Part shown: in pieces, positions 35,367 through 44,689 of the stretch | Position numbering within the stretch: position 1 is the first letter of the stretch | Layout: each line of letters begins with the position of its first letter | Assembly (NCBI RefSeq): GCF_019084545.1 | Contig: NZ_JAHREP010000005.1 | Span: forward strand, 124,001-188,000 | From: Marinobacterium ramblicola | GTDB taxonomy: Bacteria; Pseudomonadota; Gammaproteobacteria; Pseudomonadales; Balneatricaceae | Direction of reading: 5' to 3' | Length of the DNA: 64,000 nt | Made by a program: the position numbers and the translations under genes | Notes under the pieces: model-generated | Seen by the model: only the letters and a program-made list of their open reading frames with translations | Databases searched by the model: none | Told to the model about the DNA's origin: nothing

Positions 35367-35462
35367 GATGCAGTCTCTTGCGTCTGACTCGCCGTGAACC
35401 CTTCCATGGGGGCTCCACTGCGACATCCATGTCGCAGAGGGTCAGCCGCAAGAGACTGCATC
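35367..35462 (+). repeat. 96-bp cruciform repeat, copy 1
   Basis: Perfect 16-base terminal inverted repeats (GATGCAGTCTCTTGCG at 35367-35382, complement at 35447-35462) enclose 64 bases that fold into two smaller hairpins. The second of these is CTGCGACATCCATGTCGCAG. Copy 2 at 36488-36583 has the same total length, arm length and hairpin plan in the opposite orientation. The two copies flank the DUF3883 gene. Probably a small non-autonomous repetitive element of the REP/MITE kind. Confidence 0.7.
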
Positions 35463-35492
35463 ACCCCTGGATAGCGCATGCCACCCGTCGTT

Positions 35493-36341
35493 CTAATACG
35501 GTTTTGCCAGATACTGTGACGGCTGGAGCTTGAACTGCTCCTGTAGGTGACCTTGCAAAGCGAACACGCGCGGTTCGGTGCGGAACCTGAAAAGCCGATA
35601 GAGGAAATAGCGCTCGGCGTTCTTGCGCGAAAATGCCAACTCATTGGGCGTCACGTAGAAAGGGGTGTTCTTGCCGTATTTTGTCGTTTTAACTTCGATA
35701 AAGCGATCGCGCCCGTCGACCTCGAATGAACGGATGTCAAAGCCTGCCATCGGACCTTCGGTGACCGATACCTGCGCGATGCTGTCCGCCAGAGAGTCGC
35801 AGCCGGAACGGATCAAACGTGCGCGTTCGTAGTTGATGATGAACTGCTCTCCGGCGTCCCCCAGTAGCTGGTTTTGTGCTTCCAACTCAAGGTAATTGAT
35901 GCCGCCCGGATTATAAATAGCCAGTGATTCCTGGATGCCGGACTCTCGCCGCTCCTCCCGTTGCGGAGGCGCCTCCATCGCTGCAAGAAGATCACCGACC
36001 GTCGGAACGGCCGGAACGACGCCGGCGTCCTGTTGAAACAGGAGTTGGATATCCGGATGCGAGGAAAGATAGGACGCGACCGCTTCGGGCAGTAATCGCT
36101 TTTGGTAGTTCGTGCGTGGCTTATAACCCTCGATATAGGGTATTCCCATCTCGATCAGCACGGCACTGATATTCTGATGCTTCAGCTCGACTGAGCCATG
36201 CGAGCGATTGTTTAACCGCTCCAGCAGTGTGCGCCGATGTTCGGTCTTGTTGTACGTGTGGCCGAGCAGTTCCAGACGCAGCATGTCGAAGTAATCCTCG
36301 ACGGCTGCTTCAACTTCGGATTCTGACCAATTGTTTGCCAT
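35493..36341 (-). CDS. DUF3883-domain protein, nuclease-like
   Basis: A 282-residue protein. The N-terminal domain (~1-100: ESEVEAAVEDYFDMLRLELLG, YNKTEHRRTLLERLNNRS, VELKHQNISAVLIEMGIPYI) recurs in restriction-like proteins. The C-terminal DUF3883 domain (~165-275) has AGFDIRSFEV and RFIEVKTTKYG, a PD-(D/E)xK-like Asp...Glu-x-Lys pattern. Nuclease activity, perhaps in phage defence, is inferred from the fold. The start at 36341 is preceded by AAGGA; a longer reading from 36461 has no site. The gene is isolated and bracketed by two inverted cruciform repeats, which suggests it came in as a cassette. Confidence 0.78.
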   Translation of the reverse strand: MANNWSESEVEAAVEDYFDMLRLELLGHTYNKTEHRRTLLERLNNRSHGSVELKHQNISAVLIEMGIPYIEGYKPRTNYQKRLLPEAVASYLSSHPDIQLLFQQDAGVVPAVPTVGDLLAAMEAPPQREERRESGIQESLAIYNPGGINYLELEAQNQLLGDAGEQFIINYERARLIRSGCDSLADSIAQVSVTEGPMAGFDIRSFEVDGRDRFIEVKTTKYGKNTPFYVTPNELAFSRKNAERYFLYRLFRFRTEPRVFALQGHLQEQFKLQPSQYLAKPY

Positions 36342-36487
36342 AGGGGCATCCTTGCACTGCCAATACCCGTGGATAGGAACCTCAGACGTTACCGGATCGC
36401 GGGGATATATCAAGAGACTGGATCGGCAGGGAGCACGTAAGATCGCCTTGGGTGAGCACACTGGCTGGCACCGCGCTGCAGAGGGGT

Positions 36488-36583
36488 GGTGGTACCGCTT
36501 CCGGGCGACCGTCTGCCGCCAGGGACGGCGGCAGTCGAGCGGTCAGGACGACGTAAAGCGTGTCGCACGGAAGCGGTACCACC
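36488..36583 (-). repeat. 96-bp cruciform repeat, copy 2
   Basis: Perfect 16-base arms (GGTGGTACCGCTTCCG at 36488-36503, complement at 36568-36583) around 64 bases. Read on the minus strand, the interior aligns with copy 1: CTGCCGCCGTCCCTGGCGGC pairs up like the CTGCGACATCC... hairpin of copy 1, and both end CAGA-N2-GGTC. The arms differ from those of copy 1 but stay fully complementary, so the fold is kept while the sequence drifts. Confidence 0.7.
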
Positions 36584-36627
36584 GGCCCGGATTGGCACCA
36601 GAGCGGTCGGTCGTCCGACAACCCTTA

Positions 36628-37071
36628 TCAATAACTCTTATATGGCAAAAACTTCCCCGACAGCACCATATTCACCCGGTCGCCCTTCGGGTCTTCTTCG
36701 CGCTGGATATCCATCGAGAAGTCGATGGCGCTCATGATGCCGTCGCCGAACTCCTCGTGGATCAGCTCCTTGATCGAGCCGCCGTAGACACTGACGATCT
36801 CATACAGGCGGTAGAGCAGCGGGTCGGTGGGGATGCCGCCGGTGCCCTTGGAGGGCACGATCTGCAGCCAGGCGACCGCTTCGTCGGACAGATCGAACAG
36901 CTTGCCGACGGTTTCAGCCTGCGCCTTGTCGAAGGTCATCTGCCCCAGGCAGGCGGCGGTGGTCCACTCCTTGGACAGGCCGACCGCCTCGGCCACCTGT
37001 TTCCATTTGATCCCCTTGCTGACCTTGGCGGAGAGGATCATCTGGGTCACTTCATCGCGATTGCTGATCAT
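36628..37071 (-). CDS. cynS: Cyanate hydratase (cyanase)
   Basis: A 147-residue cyanase that converts cyanate and bicarbonate to ammonia and CO2, releasing usable nitrogen. The N-terminal helix-turn-helix-like domain (VSKGIKWKQVAEAVGLSKEWTTAACLGQ) is followed by the catalytic domain with Arg88, Glu91 and Ser114, spaced exactly as Arg96, Glu99 and Ser122 of E. coli CynS. Normal length, intact. It lies 33 bases after the PP2C-kinase gene on the same strand, in a nitrogen-related neighbourhood (FNT channel, nasR), so nitrogen control is likely. Confidence 0.96.
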   Translation of the reverse strand: MISNRDEVTQMILSAKVSKGIKWKQVAEAVGLSKEWTTAACLGQMTFDKAQAETVGKLFDLSDEAVAWLQIVPSKGTGGIPTDPLLYRLYEIVSVYGGSIKELIHEEFGDGIMSAIDFSMDIQREEDPKGDRVNMVLSGKFLPYKSY

Positions 37072-37104
37072 CGTGTAGTCCTTTTGGTTCGTTTAGGGTC
37101 TGGT

Positions 37105-38835
<1,731 letters not shown>

Positions 38836-38886
38836 ATTTGCTGCCGACTACCGCCCGATGTCTGCGGGACCGTACATCCTGTACAT

Positions 38887-38918
38887 AAAAGCCCCAGCCA
38901 CCCGCAGGTGGCCGGGGT
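38887..38918 (-). terminator. Intrinsic terminator downstream of the FNT gene
   Basis: On the minus strand CCCCGGCCACC and GGGTGGCTGGGG pair around a TGC loop, followed by CTTTTAT. It lies between the FNT and PP2C-kinase genes, so the kinase and cynS would depend on read-through or their own promoter. Confidence 0.8.
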
Positions 38919-38930
38919 TCGGAAGGAAAA

Positions 38931-39773
38931 TTACACGGTTGCCGGCTTGGACGGGGCGCTGGCCGGGATCTCACGCTTGGCACCGGTACGCACGTGAGTG
39001 GTGTACAGGGTCAGGCCGGTGAACGCCAGGCCACCGACCAGGTTGCCCAGAGCGGTCGGGATCTCGTTCCAGATGAAGTAGTCGGCGATGGAGAAGTTGC
39101 CGCCCATGATCATGCTGAACGGGAACAGGAACATGTTGACCACGGAGTGCTCGAAGCCCATGAAGAAGAACAGCATGATCGGCATCCACATCGCGAGCAC
39201 CTTGCCGCTGACATGGGTGGAGATCATCGCGCCGACCACGCCGAGGGAGACCATCCAGTTACACAGCATGCCGCGGATAAAGATAGTGAACCAGCCATCG
39301 GCACCATAGGCGGCATAACCGACCGTACGTGATTCGCCGATCTTGGCGACCTTCTCGGCGATGGCGCCGCCGTCGGTGTTGTAGCCCATGGTGAAGATGA
39401 ATGACATCATCACCGCGACGGTGAAAGCACCGGCAAAGTTACCGACGAACACCAGGCCCCAGTTACGCAGGATCTGTCCGGGGGTGACACCGGGGCGCTT
39501 ATCGAGCCAGGCCAACGGGGTGAGCATGAACACGCCGGTCAACAGGTCGAAGCCCATCAGATAGAGCATGCAGAAACCGACCGGGAACAGCATGGCGCCG
39601 ATCAGGAACACGCCGGTCTGGACCGCGACGGTAACGGCGAATACGGCCGCGAGGGCCAGAATGGCACCGGCCATATAGCCACGGATCAGGGTGTCACGGG
39701 TGGACATGTAGATCTTGGATTCACCGGCATCCACCATCTTGGTTACAAATTCTGCGGGAATTAAGTAAGCCAT
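38931..39773 (-). CDS. Formate/nitrite transporter (FNT) family channel
   Basis: A 280-residue FNT protein with six membrane segments. Landmarks are the N-terminal IYMSTRDTLIRGYMAGAILAL, the loop with LLTGVFMLTPLAWLDKR, the membrane-dipping GNFAGAF motif, RGMLCNWMVSLGVVGA and GFEHSVVNMFLFPF, which carries the central histidine of the pore. The family moves small monovalent anions (formate, nitrite, hydrosulfide). The sigma-54 promoter, the ANTAR-type attenuator leader and the nearby nasR point to nitrite or nitrate use. Cyanate is an interesting alternative given cynS downstream. GAGG lies upstream of the ATG. Confidence 0.92.
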   Translation of the reverse strand: MAYLIPAEFVTKMVDAGESKIYMSTRDTLIRGYMAGAILALAAVFAVTVAVQTGVFLIGAMLFPVGFCMLYLMGFDLLTGVFMLTPLAWLDKRPGVTPGQILRNWGLVFVGNFAGAFTVAVMMSFIFTMGYNTDGGAIAEKVAKIGESRTVGYAAYGADGWFTIFIRGMLCNWMVSLGVVGAMISTHVSGKVLAMWMPIMLFFFMGFEHSVVNMFLFPFSMIMGGNFSIADYFIWNEIPTALGNLVGGLAFTGLTLYTTHVRTGAKREIPASAPSKPATV

Positions 39774-39835
39774 ATTTTTGCCTCGTTCGACGTTAAGGGA
39801 TCACACACAAAGGGTTCTAACCGACTGAGAGCAAC

Positions 39836-39937
39836 AAAAAATGGCGTCCACACATGCCCCGCCTTTTGCAGGTGCAGTGATGGACGCCATTATCCAGAAA
39901 TCCCAGCTTGTCAGATCTGAGCCAGCGTTAGCTCAAA
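39836..39937 (-). promoter_or_regulatory. ANTAR-type two-hexaloop antiterminator leader with overlapping intrinsic terminator
   Basis: Read on the minus strand, two stem-loops precede the FNT gene. P1 (39916-39937): TTTGAGCT, loop AACGCT, GGCTCAGA. P2 (39881-39896): TGGAT, loop AATGGC, GTCCA. Both loops are six bases with A first and G fourth, the signature bound by ANTAR proteins. The loop and 3' arm of P2 are also the 5' arm of a terminator: AATGGCGTCCA pairs with TGGACGCCATT (39840-39850) and is followed by a six-base T-run (39841-39836). P2 and the terminator exclude each other. The nearby NIT-ANTAR protein (42866-44170) is the obvious ligand. Strong structural match; binding untested. 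Confidence 0.85.
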
Positions 39938-39953
39938 TACTGATTCGGATATA

Positions 39954-39968
39954 GCAGTCAGCGTGCCA
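39954..39968 (-). promoter_or_regulatory. Sigma-54 promoter of the FNT gene
   Basis: Minus-strand TGGCACG-CTGA-CTGC(T) matches the sigma-54 consensus TGGCACG-N4-TTGC(W) at all but one base, with GG and GC at the right spacing. Transcription would start near 39942, immediately upstream of the two-hexaloop leader. NtrC-type activation under nitrogen limitation is implied. Confidence 0.8.
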
Positions 39969-40123
39969 AGTCTTTGCGATAAATAGAAAGTCTAATAAAA
40001 TCAGTAGATTAAAAGTTTTCTCGGATTTGTCTCCCGGCGCGTCCCCAGGTCAAAAATGGTGCGCAGACAGTTGAGACTGCGCATTTAAGGTTCATTTCCA
40101 AGGTATGTAATCGGAGTCGCCGG

Positions 40124-42685
40124 TTAGGAAAGGGCGTTTTTCAGGCGCCAGCCCATGCCACGCGCGGGGCGGATGGGTACCGAGGCCAGCCGCCGTTGCA
40201 GCGCTGCGGCGAGCAGGCCCAGTCCGATGCCGCCGACAATCGCCAGGCTGTCGATCAGCGGCGAGTGCCCCTCCAGTCCGAGCATCGGCAGCAGCACCTC
40301 GGGCACCAGGCGGTGCAGCAGGTAGATCGCAAATGCCGCCTGGGCCAGTCGCATCAGCGGACGGTGGCTCCAGCCGGGCAGCGGGATGCTCGGTACCAGG
40401 CAGAGCAGAGCGAGTACGCCGAGCAGGCTCATATACTTGATCCAGCCGCCATACCAGTTGCCGCCGAGATATGCAGCCAGCGGCATGATCAGGCAGCCGA
40501 GGGCGATCACCAGCCAGCGATCCCGGTGGGTCTGCGCTGCACTCACGCACCAGCCCAAGGCAAACAGGTAGAGCACCCAGGGCACGGTGAACAGGGCCCG
40601 TCCATTCATCGGCCAAAGCACGGGAAGGGTGAGCCTCAGCAGCAGCGCAAACGCCAACAAGCCGAGACCGAAGTGGAAGGGGGATAGCCTGGCGAGCCTT
40701 CGTCGCAACGGCGGGATCAGGAAGGGCAGGGCGACCAGCAGCGTGATCTGCACATAGGCTTCGACGAACCAGTACAGGAACGGCAGCATCTCATGGGTCG
40801 AGGGTTTGGTCAGCGCGAAGTTGCCCAGCAGCAGCGCCGATACCCAGGGCACCTCGCCCCAGGCCAGACTGTAGCCGGTCAGTACCGCGTAATAGGGGAT
40901 CAATACGCCGAGCAGGGGAGCGAAATAGGTGCGCAGGTCACCCTCACAGAGCGCTTTCCAGCGGAACGAGGCGAGGCTCATCCCCATCAGTATCACCATC
41001 GCCGCGGCGCCGCCGTATACCGGCCAATGGGTCTGGTGGCTGACCACCACGGCGAGGATCGCCAGTACCCGCGTCAGCAGGTCGGTGGGCAGGCGCTTGC
41101 CCGCCCGGGGTTGGGCGCGTTCAAGCTCGGCGATCGGCATCCGCTCCCAGCCGGTCGGTACGCCGCCGAGGCGCTCCTCCAGCGCCAGTGTCAGCTCCAC
41201 ATGGCACAGGGAATCGCCGCCCAGGCTGCTGAAACTGTCGTCGGGACGCACGCTGCGCGGGGCAAAGCTGGCCCGAAATGCGGCCAGCACGCTGCCGTTC
41301 TGTGTGCTCTGTGCATGTCTGTTTTTCAGCGCCGGATAGTCGATCTTGCCGTTGGCGCGCCGGGGCAGTTCTGTGAGCGGATGGATCGCCAGGTGTTGGG
41401 TAGCGATACCGGCCAGCTGCGCGGCCCTGGCCTGAACCTCATGCAGTGCCGGGATTGTGCCCACCAGGCCGATATGGATGCGTCGGTCATCCCCCCAGAC
41501 CGCGATCTCCCGGGCCTGGTCAGCCAGGGCGCGCTCCAGCGCGTCGTGGCCGATGCGCAGCCCCGCGATCTTGGACATGCGCGACAGGCGGCCGGTGATG
41601 CGATAGATACCGCTGGCGTCGCGCCTGGCCAGATCGCCGGTAGCCAGTTCGTTGAGCTGGGCACCCTGGGCCAGCTCCCGATAGTCCTCGGCATAGCCCA
41701 TCATCACGTTGGGCCCGCGATAGATCAACTCGCCCTCGCCTTCTGCCGTGTTGATCTCATTACCCCGTTCATCACGCAGGGCCAGTGAGCCCCCGGGGAT
41801 GGCGATGCCGATCGCATCGGGCTTGTCGCGGGCCAGTTCAGGCGGTAGCCAGGCGATGCGGGCGGTGGCCTCGGTCTGGCCGTACATGACAACGAAACGG
41901 CCGTCACGCTGCGCCATCCGGTTGGCCCACTCGACCACTTTGACCGGCTCCATGGCGCCGCCGGCCACGGTTATGAAACGCAGGCTGCCCGGCAGGGCAT
42001 CGCCCAGCCCAGTGCTCTCCAGCAGCGCGAAGTGGTGCGGTACACCGGCCAGGTTGGTAGCGCCACTGTCCGCCAGCGCCTGACTGAAACCGGGGTTGAG
42101 TACCGAATCCCCATGCAGCCAGAGCGAGGCACCCTGCAGCAGGTGAGAGTGCAGAACCGACAGGCCATAGGAGTAGTGCAGCGGCAGGATCAGCGCGGCG
42201 CGGTCATCCGCGCGGATATCCAGGTAGTCGGCGATGGCAACCGCATTGGCTTCCACTGCCTGGCGCGACAGCCGCACACCGCGGCCCTGGCCGGTACTGC
42301 CGGAGGTCTGCAGCAGCAGCGCCAGCTCGGGGTGTGGCTCGGCCGCTGGCCAGTCGTGCTGCTCCAGTGCCCAGTGTCCGTCGCGGCGGTAAAAACTCAG
42401 GGCCGGGCGAAAGCGTTCCGCCAGCGCTCGCATCCTGTCCGGGGCATCGGTCGGTAGCGGCATCACCGCGTGGCCGACGGCCAGCGCGCCGACATAGGAG
42501 GCAATCGCCTGAGCATCGGATACGGCTTCGATCGCGATTAACACCGGCTGCTTGAACGGCGCCAATGCGGCCGCAAAGTGAGCGGCCTGCTCGGCCAGCT
42601 CCGCATAACTGAGTAGGATACCGCTGGCATCCAGTAGACAGGGGCGAGCCCCGAGAGCTCGGAAACGATCCAGGTCGAACAGCAT
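40124..42685 (-). CDS. Three-domain AMP-ligase / acyl-carrier / membrane acyltransferase fusion
   Basis: An 853-residue fusion. Residues ~1-465 are an AMP-dependent ligase (LLLQTSGSTGQGRGVRLS, VMYGQTEATARI, ELATGDLARRD, RRANGKIDYPAL). Residues ~480-550 are a carrier domain with SSLGGDSLCHVEL, where the serine takes phosphopantetheine. Residues ~570-850 are a polytopic acyltransferase-3-like region with about ten helices (AAMVILMGMSLASFRWK, AFAIYLLHRLVPEVLL). The protein could activate a carboxylic acid, hold it as thioester and hand it across the membrane to an acceptor. Substrate and acceptor are unknown. It is a single gene between nasR and the FNT leader; the link to nitrogen may be accidental. 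Confidence 0.85.
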   Translation of the reverse strand: MLFDLDRFRALGARPCLLDASGILLSYAELAEQAAHFAAALAPFKQPVLIAIEAVSDAQAIASYVGALAVGHAVMPLPTDAPDRMRALAERFRPALSFYRRDGHWALEQHDWPAAEPHPELALLLQTSGSTGQGRGVRLSRQAVEANAVAIADYLDIRADDRAALILPLHYSYGLSVLHSHLLQGASLWLHGDSVLNPGFSQALADSGATNLAGVPHHFALLESTGLGDALPGSLRFITVAGGAMEPVKVVEWANRMAQRDGRFVVMYGQTEATARIAWLPPELARDKPDAIGIAIPGGSLALRDERGNEINTAEGEGELIYRGPNVMMGYAEDYRELAQGAQLNELATGDLARRDASGIYRITGRLSRMSKIAGLRIGHDALERALADQAREIAVWGDDRRIHIGLVGTIPALHEVQARAAQLAGIATQHLAIHPLTELPRRANGKIDYPALKNRHAQSTQNGSVLAAFRASFAPRSVRPDDSFSSLGGDSLCHVELTLALEERLGGVPTGWERMPIAELERAQPRAGKRLPTDLLTRVLAILAVVVSHQTHWPVYGGAAAMVILMGMSLASFRWKALCEGDLRTYFAPLLGVLIPYYAVLTGYSLAWGEVPWVSALLLGNFALTKPSTHEMLPFLYWFVEAYVQITLLVALPFLIPPLRRRLARLSPFHFGLGLLAFALLLRLTLPVLWPMNGRALFTVPWVLYLFALGWCVSAAQTHRDRWLVIALGCLIMPLAAYLGGNWYGGWIKYMSLLGVLALLCLVPSIPLPGWSHRPLMRLAQAAFAIYLLHRLVPEVLLPMLGLEGHSPLIDSLAIVGGIGLGLLAAALQRRLASVPIRPARGMGWRLKNALS

Positions 42686-42865
42686 GGTGAATGTGCTACA
42701 GAAACTGGGTGATTAGGTTGTAGATGACAATATTAAGACAAATGATAATTAATCGTGAATAGAAAAATTTATCTTGCCTTGGGTATGCCGCAGTTTGATG
42801 ACGGCAACAGTGCACCAATAAGGAGCGTTATGCTCGCTGATGGCCGGAATTGAAGCGCGGGTCGG

Positions 42866-44170
42866 TCAGTGCTGCAGGCCGCCGGGCTTGCCCTTCAACT
42901 GATCGATGTCGGTGATAAGCTTGTGTGCGACGGCAGCCAGTGAGCGGTTTTGGGCCATGGAGGTTTGCTGCAGCAGGCGGTAGGCCTGCTCTTCGTTCAG
43001 CCCCCGGTACTGCATCAGCAGCCCCTTGGCGCGCTCCAGTGTCTTGCGATCCGACAGCGCCTGACGGGCCGCCGCCAGCTCGTCGTGCATCTGCTTAAGC
43101 CCCTCCGCCTGTTGTTTGACCAGGCCGTAGAGCGAGTGTACCCAGTCGCTGCCGGCGGCACCCGAACTGCCCGCCTCCGTGAGTGTGAACGGCTGCTCCG
43201 GGTCGAGCAGCATGGTCAGTGGCGATGCACTGGGCTCACGCAGCGAGGCGATCAGTTCCAGGCTGTCGTGATGCTTTTTCAGCTCCTTGTTTGCCTCACG
43301 CACGCGCTGGCGACTGAGCTGCAGCAGCGTATCGGCCAGCTGCCGCTCCAGCTGCTGCATTCTGTCGATCCGTCGGGTGGCGGCGTCATACCAGACCTCG
43401 CTGATCTCGGAGGGCAGGCCTGTACCCGGTTGCACACGAGCGATCAGCAGGCGCAGGCGCAGAAACTCCTGGGTCTCGCCGTGGCTCTCCAGCTCACGCC
43501 AGCTGGCGATAGGCGGGGCTTGGGCGAACTCCTCGAAGGTACGGAAACTGTGCTGCTGGCTGTCGACCAGGTCTGACAACCGCTGCAGCAGCGACTGGTC
43601 GAACTCGCCGGCAGCGAATCCGATCACCGCCCAGGCGCGCTCCTGACCGGCATACTCCTTGCCCTGCATAAAGTTGAACATCGCCACCAGTGCACGGGTG
43701 ATCTCGGGGTCGTCGGAGATATCGGCGGCTTCGAAAATCACCGACAGCAACGCCGTTATCAGGCGGTTGAAGGCCTGGGTGCTTTCGGTGGCGCTCAGTG
43801 ACCGGTGGCCGATCTTCTCACGCAGGGCATCGAGGCCGTCCAGCCCATGCAGGGCGTAGGCGATATTATTGAACAGCCGGGCGCTGCCGACGCGGGTCCA
43901 GCTTTCGATATCCAGCTGCTGAAGGCGGTTCTTGAAGCCCTGTTCGGCGTCCACGGAGCTCGGGATCTGCTCCAGCCGCTGACGCGCGAAGCGCAGACCG
44001 CCAGAGGCGAGAAATACGTTGGACAAGCCACGCTCACGCTGCAGTTCATGGATCAGGTTGCTGACCTGGGTCACCAGTTCGCAGCTGGCCATCAACTGCT
44101 GCAGCAGGGCGATCTCCGAGCGTTTGGAGGCCAGAAAGAAGGTCTCGGTTGTCGGGATGGTGCCGTTCAT
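42866..44170 (-). CDS. nasR: Nitrate/nitrite-sensing NIT-ANTAR antitermination regulator
   Basis: A 434-residue NasR-type regulator. The N-terminal NIT sensor (~25-290) is all-helical and contains the conserved LIHELQRERGLSNVFLASGG. The C-terminal ANTAR RNA-binding domain (~355-425) has ALSDRKTLERAKGLLMQYRGLNEEQAYRLLQQTSM. Nitrate or nitrite binding exposes the ANTAR domain, which then stabilises a two-hexaloop hairpin and prevents terminator formation. A matching leader lies upstream of the FNT gene at 39836-39937. Its own start is preceded by GGAG and by a sigma-54 promoter. Length as in Klebsiella NasR (~390-430). Confidence 0.93.
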   Translation of the reverse strand: MNGTIPTTETFFLASKRSEIALLQQLMASCELVTQVSNLIHELQRERGLSNVFLASGGLRFARQRLEQIPSSVDAEQGFKNRLQQLDIESWTRVGSARLFNNIAYALHGLDGLDALREKIGHRSLSATESTQAFNRLITALLSVIFEAADISDDPEITRALVAMFNFMQGKEYAGQERAWAVIGFAAGEFDQSLLQRLSDLVDSQQHSFRTFEEFAQAPPIASWRELESHGETQEFLRLRLLIARVQPGTGLPSEISEVWYDAATRRIDRMQQLERQLADTLLQLSRQRVREANKELKKHHDSLELIASLREPSASPLTMLLDPEQPFTLTEAGSSGAAGSDWVHSLYGLVKQQAEGLKQMHDELAAARQALSDRKTLERAKGLLMQYRGLNEEQAYRLLQQTSMAQNRSLAAVAHKLITDIDQLKGKPGGLQH

Positions 44171-44207
44171 AGACTGCTCCAGATAGAGTCACAGGTATGC
44201 AGGTCAC

Positions 44208-44223
44208 AGCAAATCCTGTACCA
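44208..44223 (-). promoter_or_regulatory. Sigma-54 promoter of nasR
   Basis: Minus-strand TGGTACA-GGAT-TTGCT has GG and GC at the exact -24/-12 spacing and a perfect TTGCT; two bases of the -24 block differ from TGGCACG. It would give a leader of roughly 27 bases before the nasR ATG. It fits joint nitrogen control with the FNT gene. Confidence 0.65.
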
Positions 44224-44299
44224 GCAGGGGGAGGGTGCTGGCGAGGTTGCGGCGGGGGATGTTACTGTGTGGCCCCACCGAGCCTGCGGAGAGAGTGCG

Positions 44300-44545
44300 A
44301 TGAAAGAGTTTATGTACGCCTTGGCCTTGTGTTTGCTGATGGCGTCGGGTTGGAGTATCTCCAAAGCACCGAGTGAGAGCGCGATAAAAGCCGCGCCCGA
44401 TGCGGCTGCCGCGGCGCAACTCGAGCGGGACCGTGGTCAGATCCATATCATCGCCGGTGGCGCGCTGGTGTTGGCACTGGTGTGTGGGGTGGCGGGCTGG
44501 CGTTCCAAAAGCCGTGAGGATGCCGATAAGAAAAGGCTTGATTGA
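44300..44545 (+). CDS. Small two-helix membrane protein, unknown function
   Basis: An 81-residue protein with hydrophobic segments at ~4-20 (FMYALALCLLMASGWSI; signal-like or membrane anchor) and ~49-67 (IHIIAGGALVLALVCGVAGW), ending in a charged tail (RSKSREDADKKRLD). GGAGAG precedes the ATG. I recognise no family. It is divergent from nasR, and the 144 bases before ubiU contain an FNR-type box. Confidence 0.6.
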   Translation: MKEFMYALALCLLMASGWSISKAPSESAIKAAPDAAAAAQLERDRGQIHIIAGGALVLALVCGVAGWRSKSREDADKKRLD

Positions 44546-44616
44546 TCGGTTTCGGGCCGCGCTACCCAGATGAATGGGTACAGGCTCTGTCGCACGCTTG
44601 GTAAAGCATTCACTCC

Positions 44617-44630
44617 TTGATAAGCATCAT
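44617..44630. promoter_or_regulatory. FNR/Anr-type box upstream of ubiUV
   Basis: TTGATAAGCATCAT matches TTGAT-N4-ATCAA with one mismatch and lies 60 bases before the ubiU ATG. Anaerobic activation suits the oxygen-independent role of UbiUV. Confidence 0.6.
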
Positions 44631-44689
44631 GTCGCTGTAATTCCCGAACCGCTAGGCTGGGCGCACTCGTTTTCGCTCAGGAGGTTGCT

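Noticed and set aside
42711-42740. Fur-box-like AT sequence (AATGATAATTAATC) upstream of the ligase-ACP-acyltransferase gene
   Set aside because: One half fits the TGATAAT half-site, but the other half has several mismatches and the gene is not clearly iron-related.
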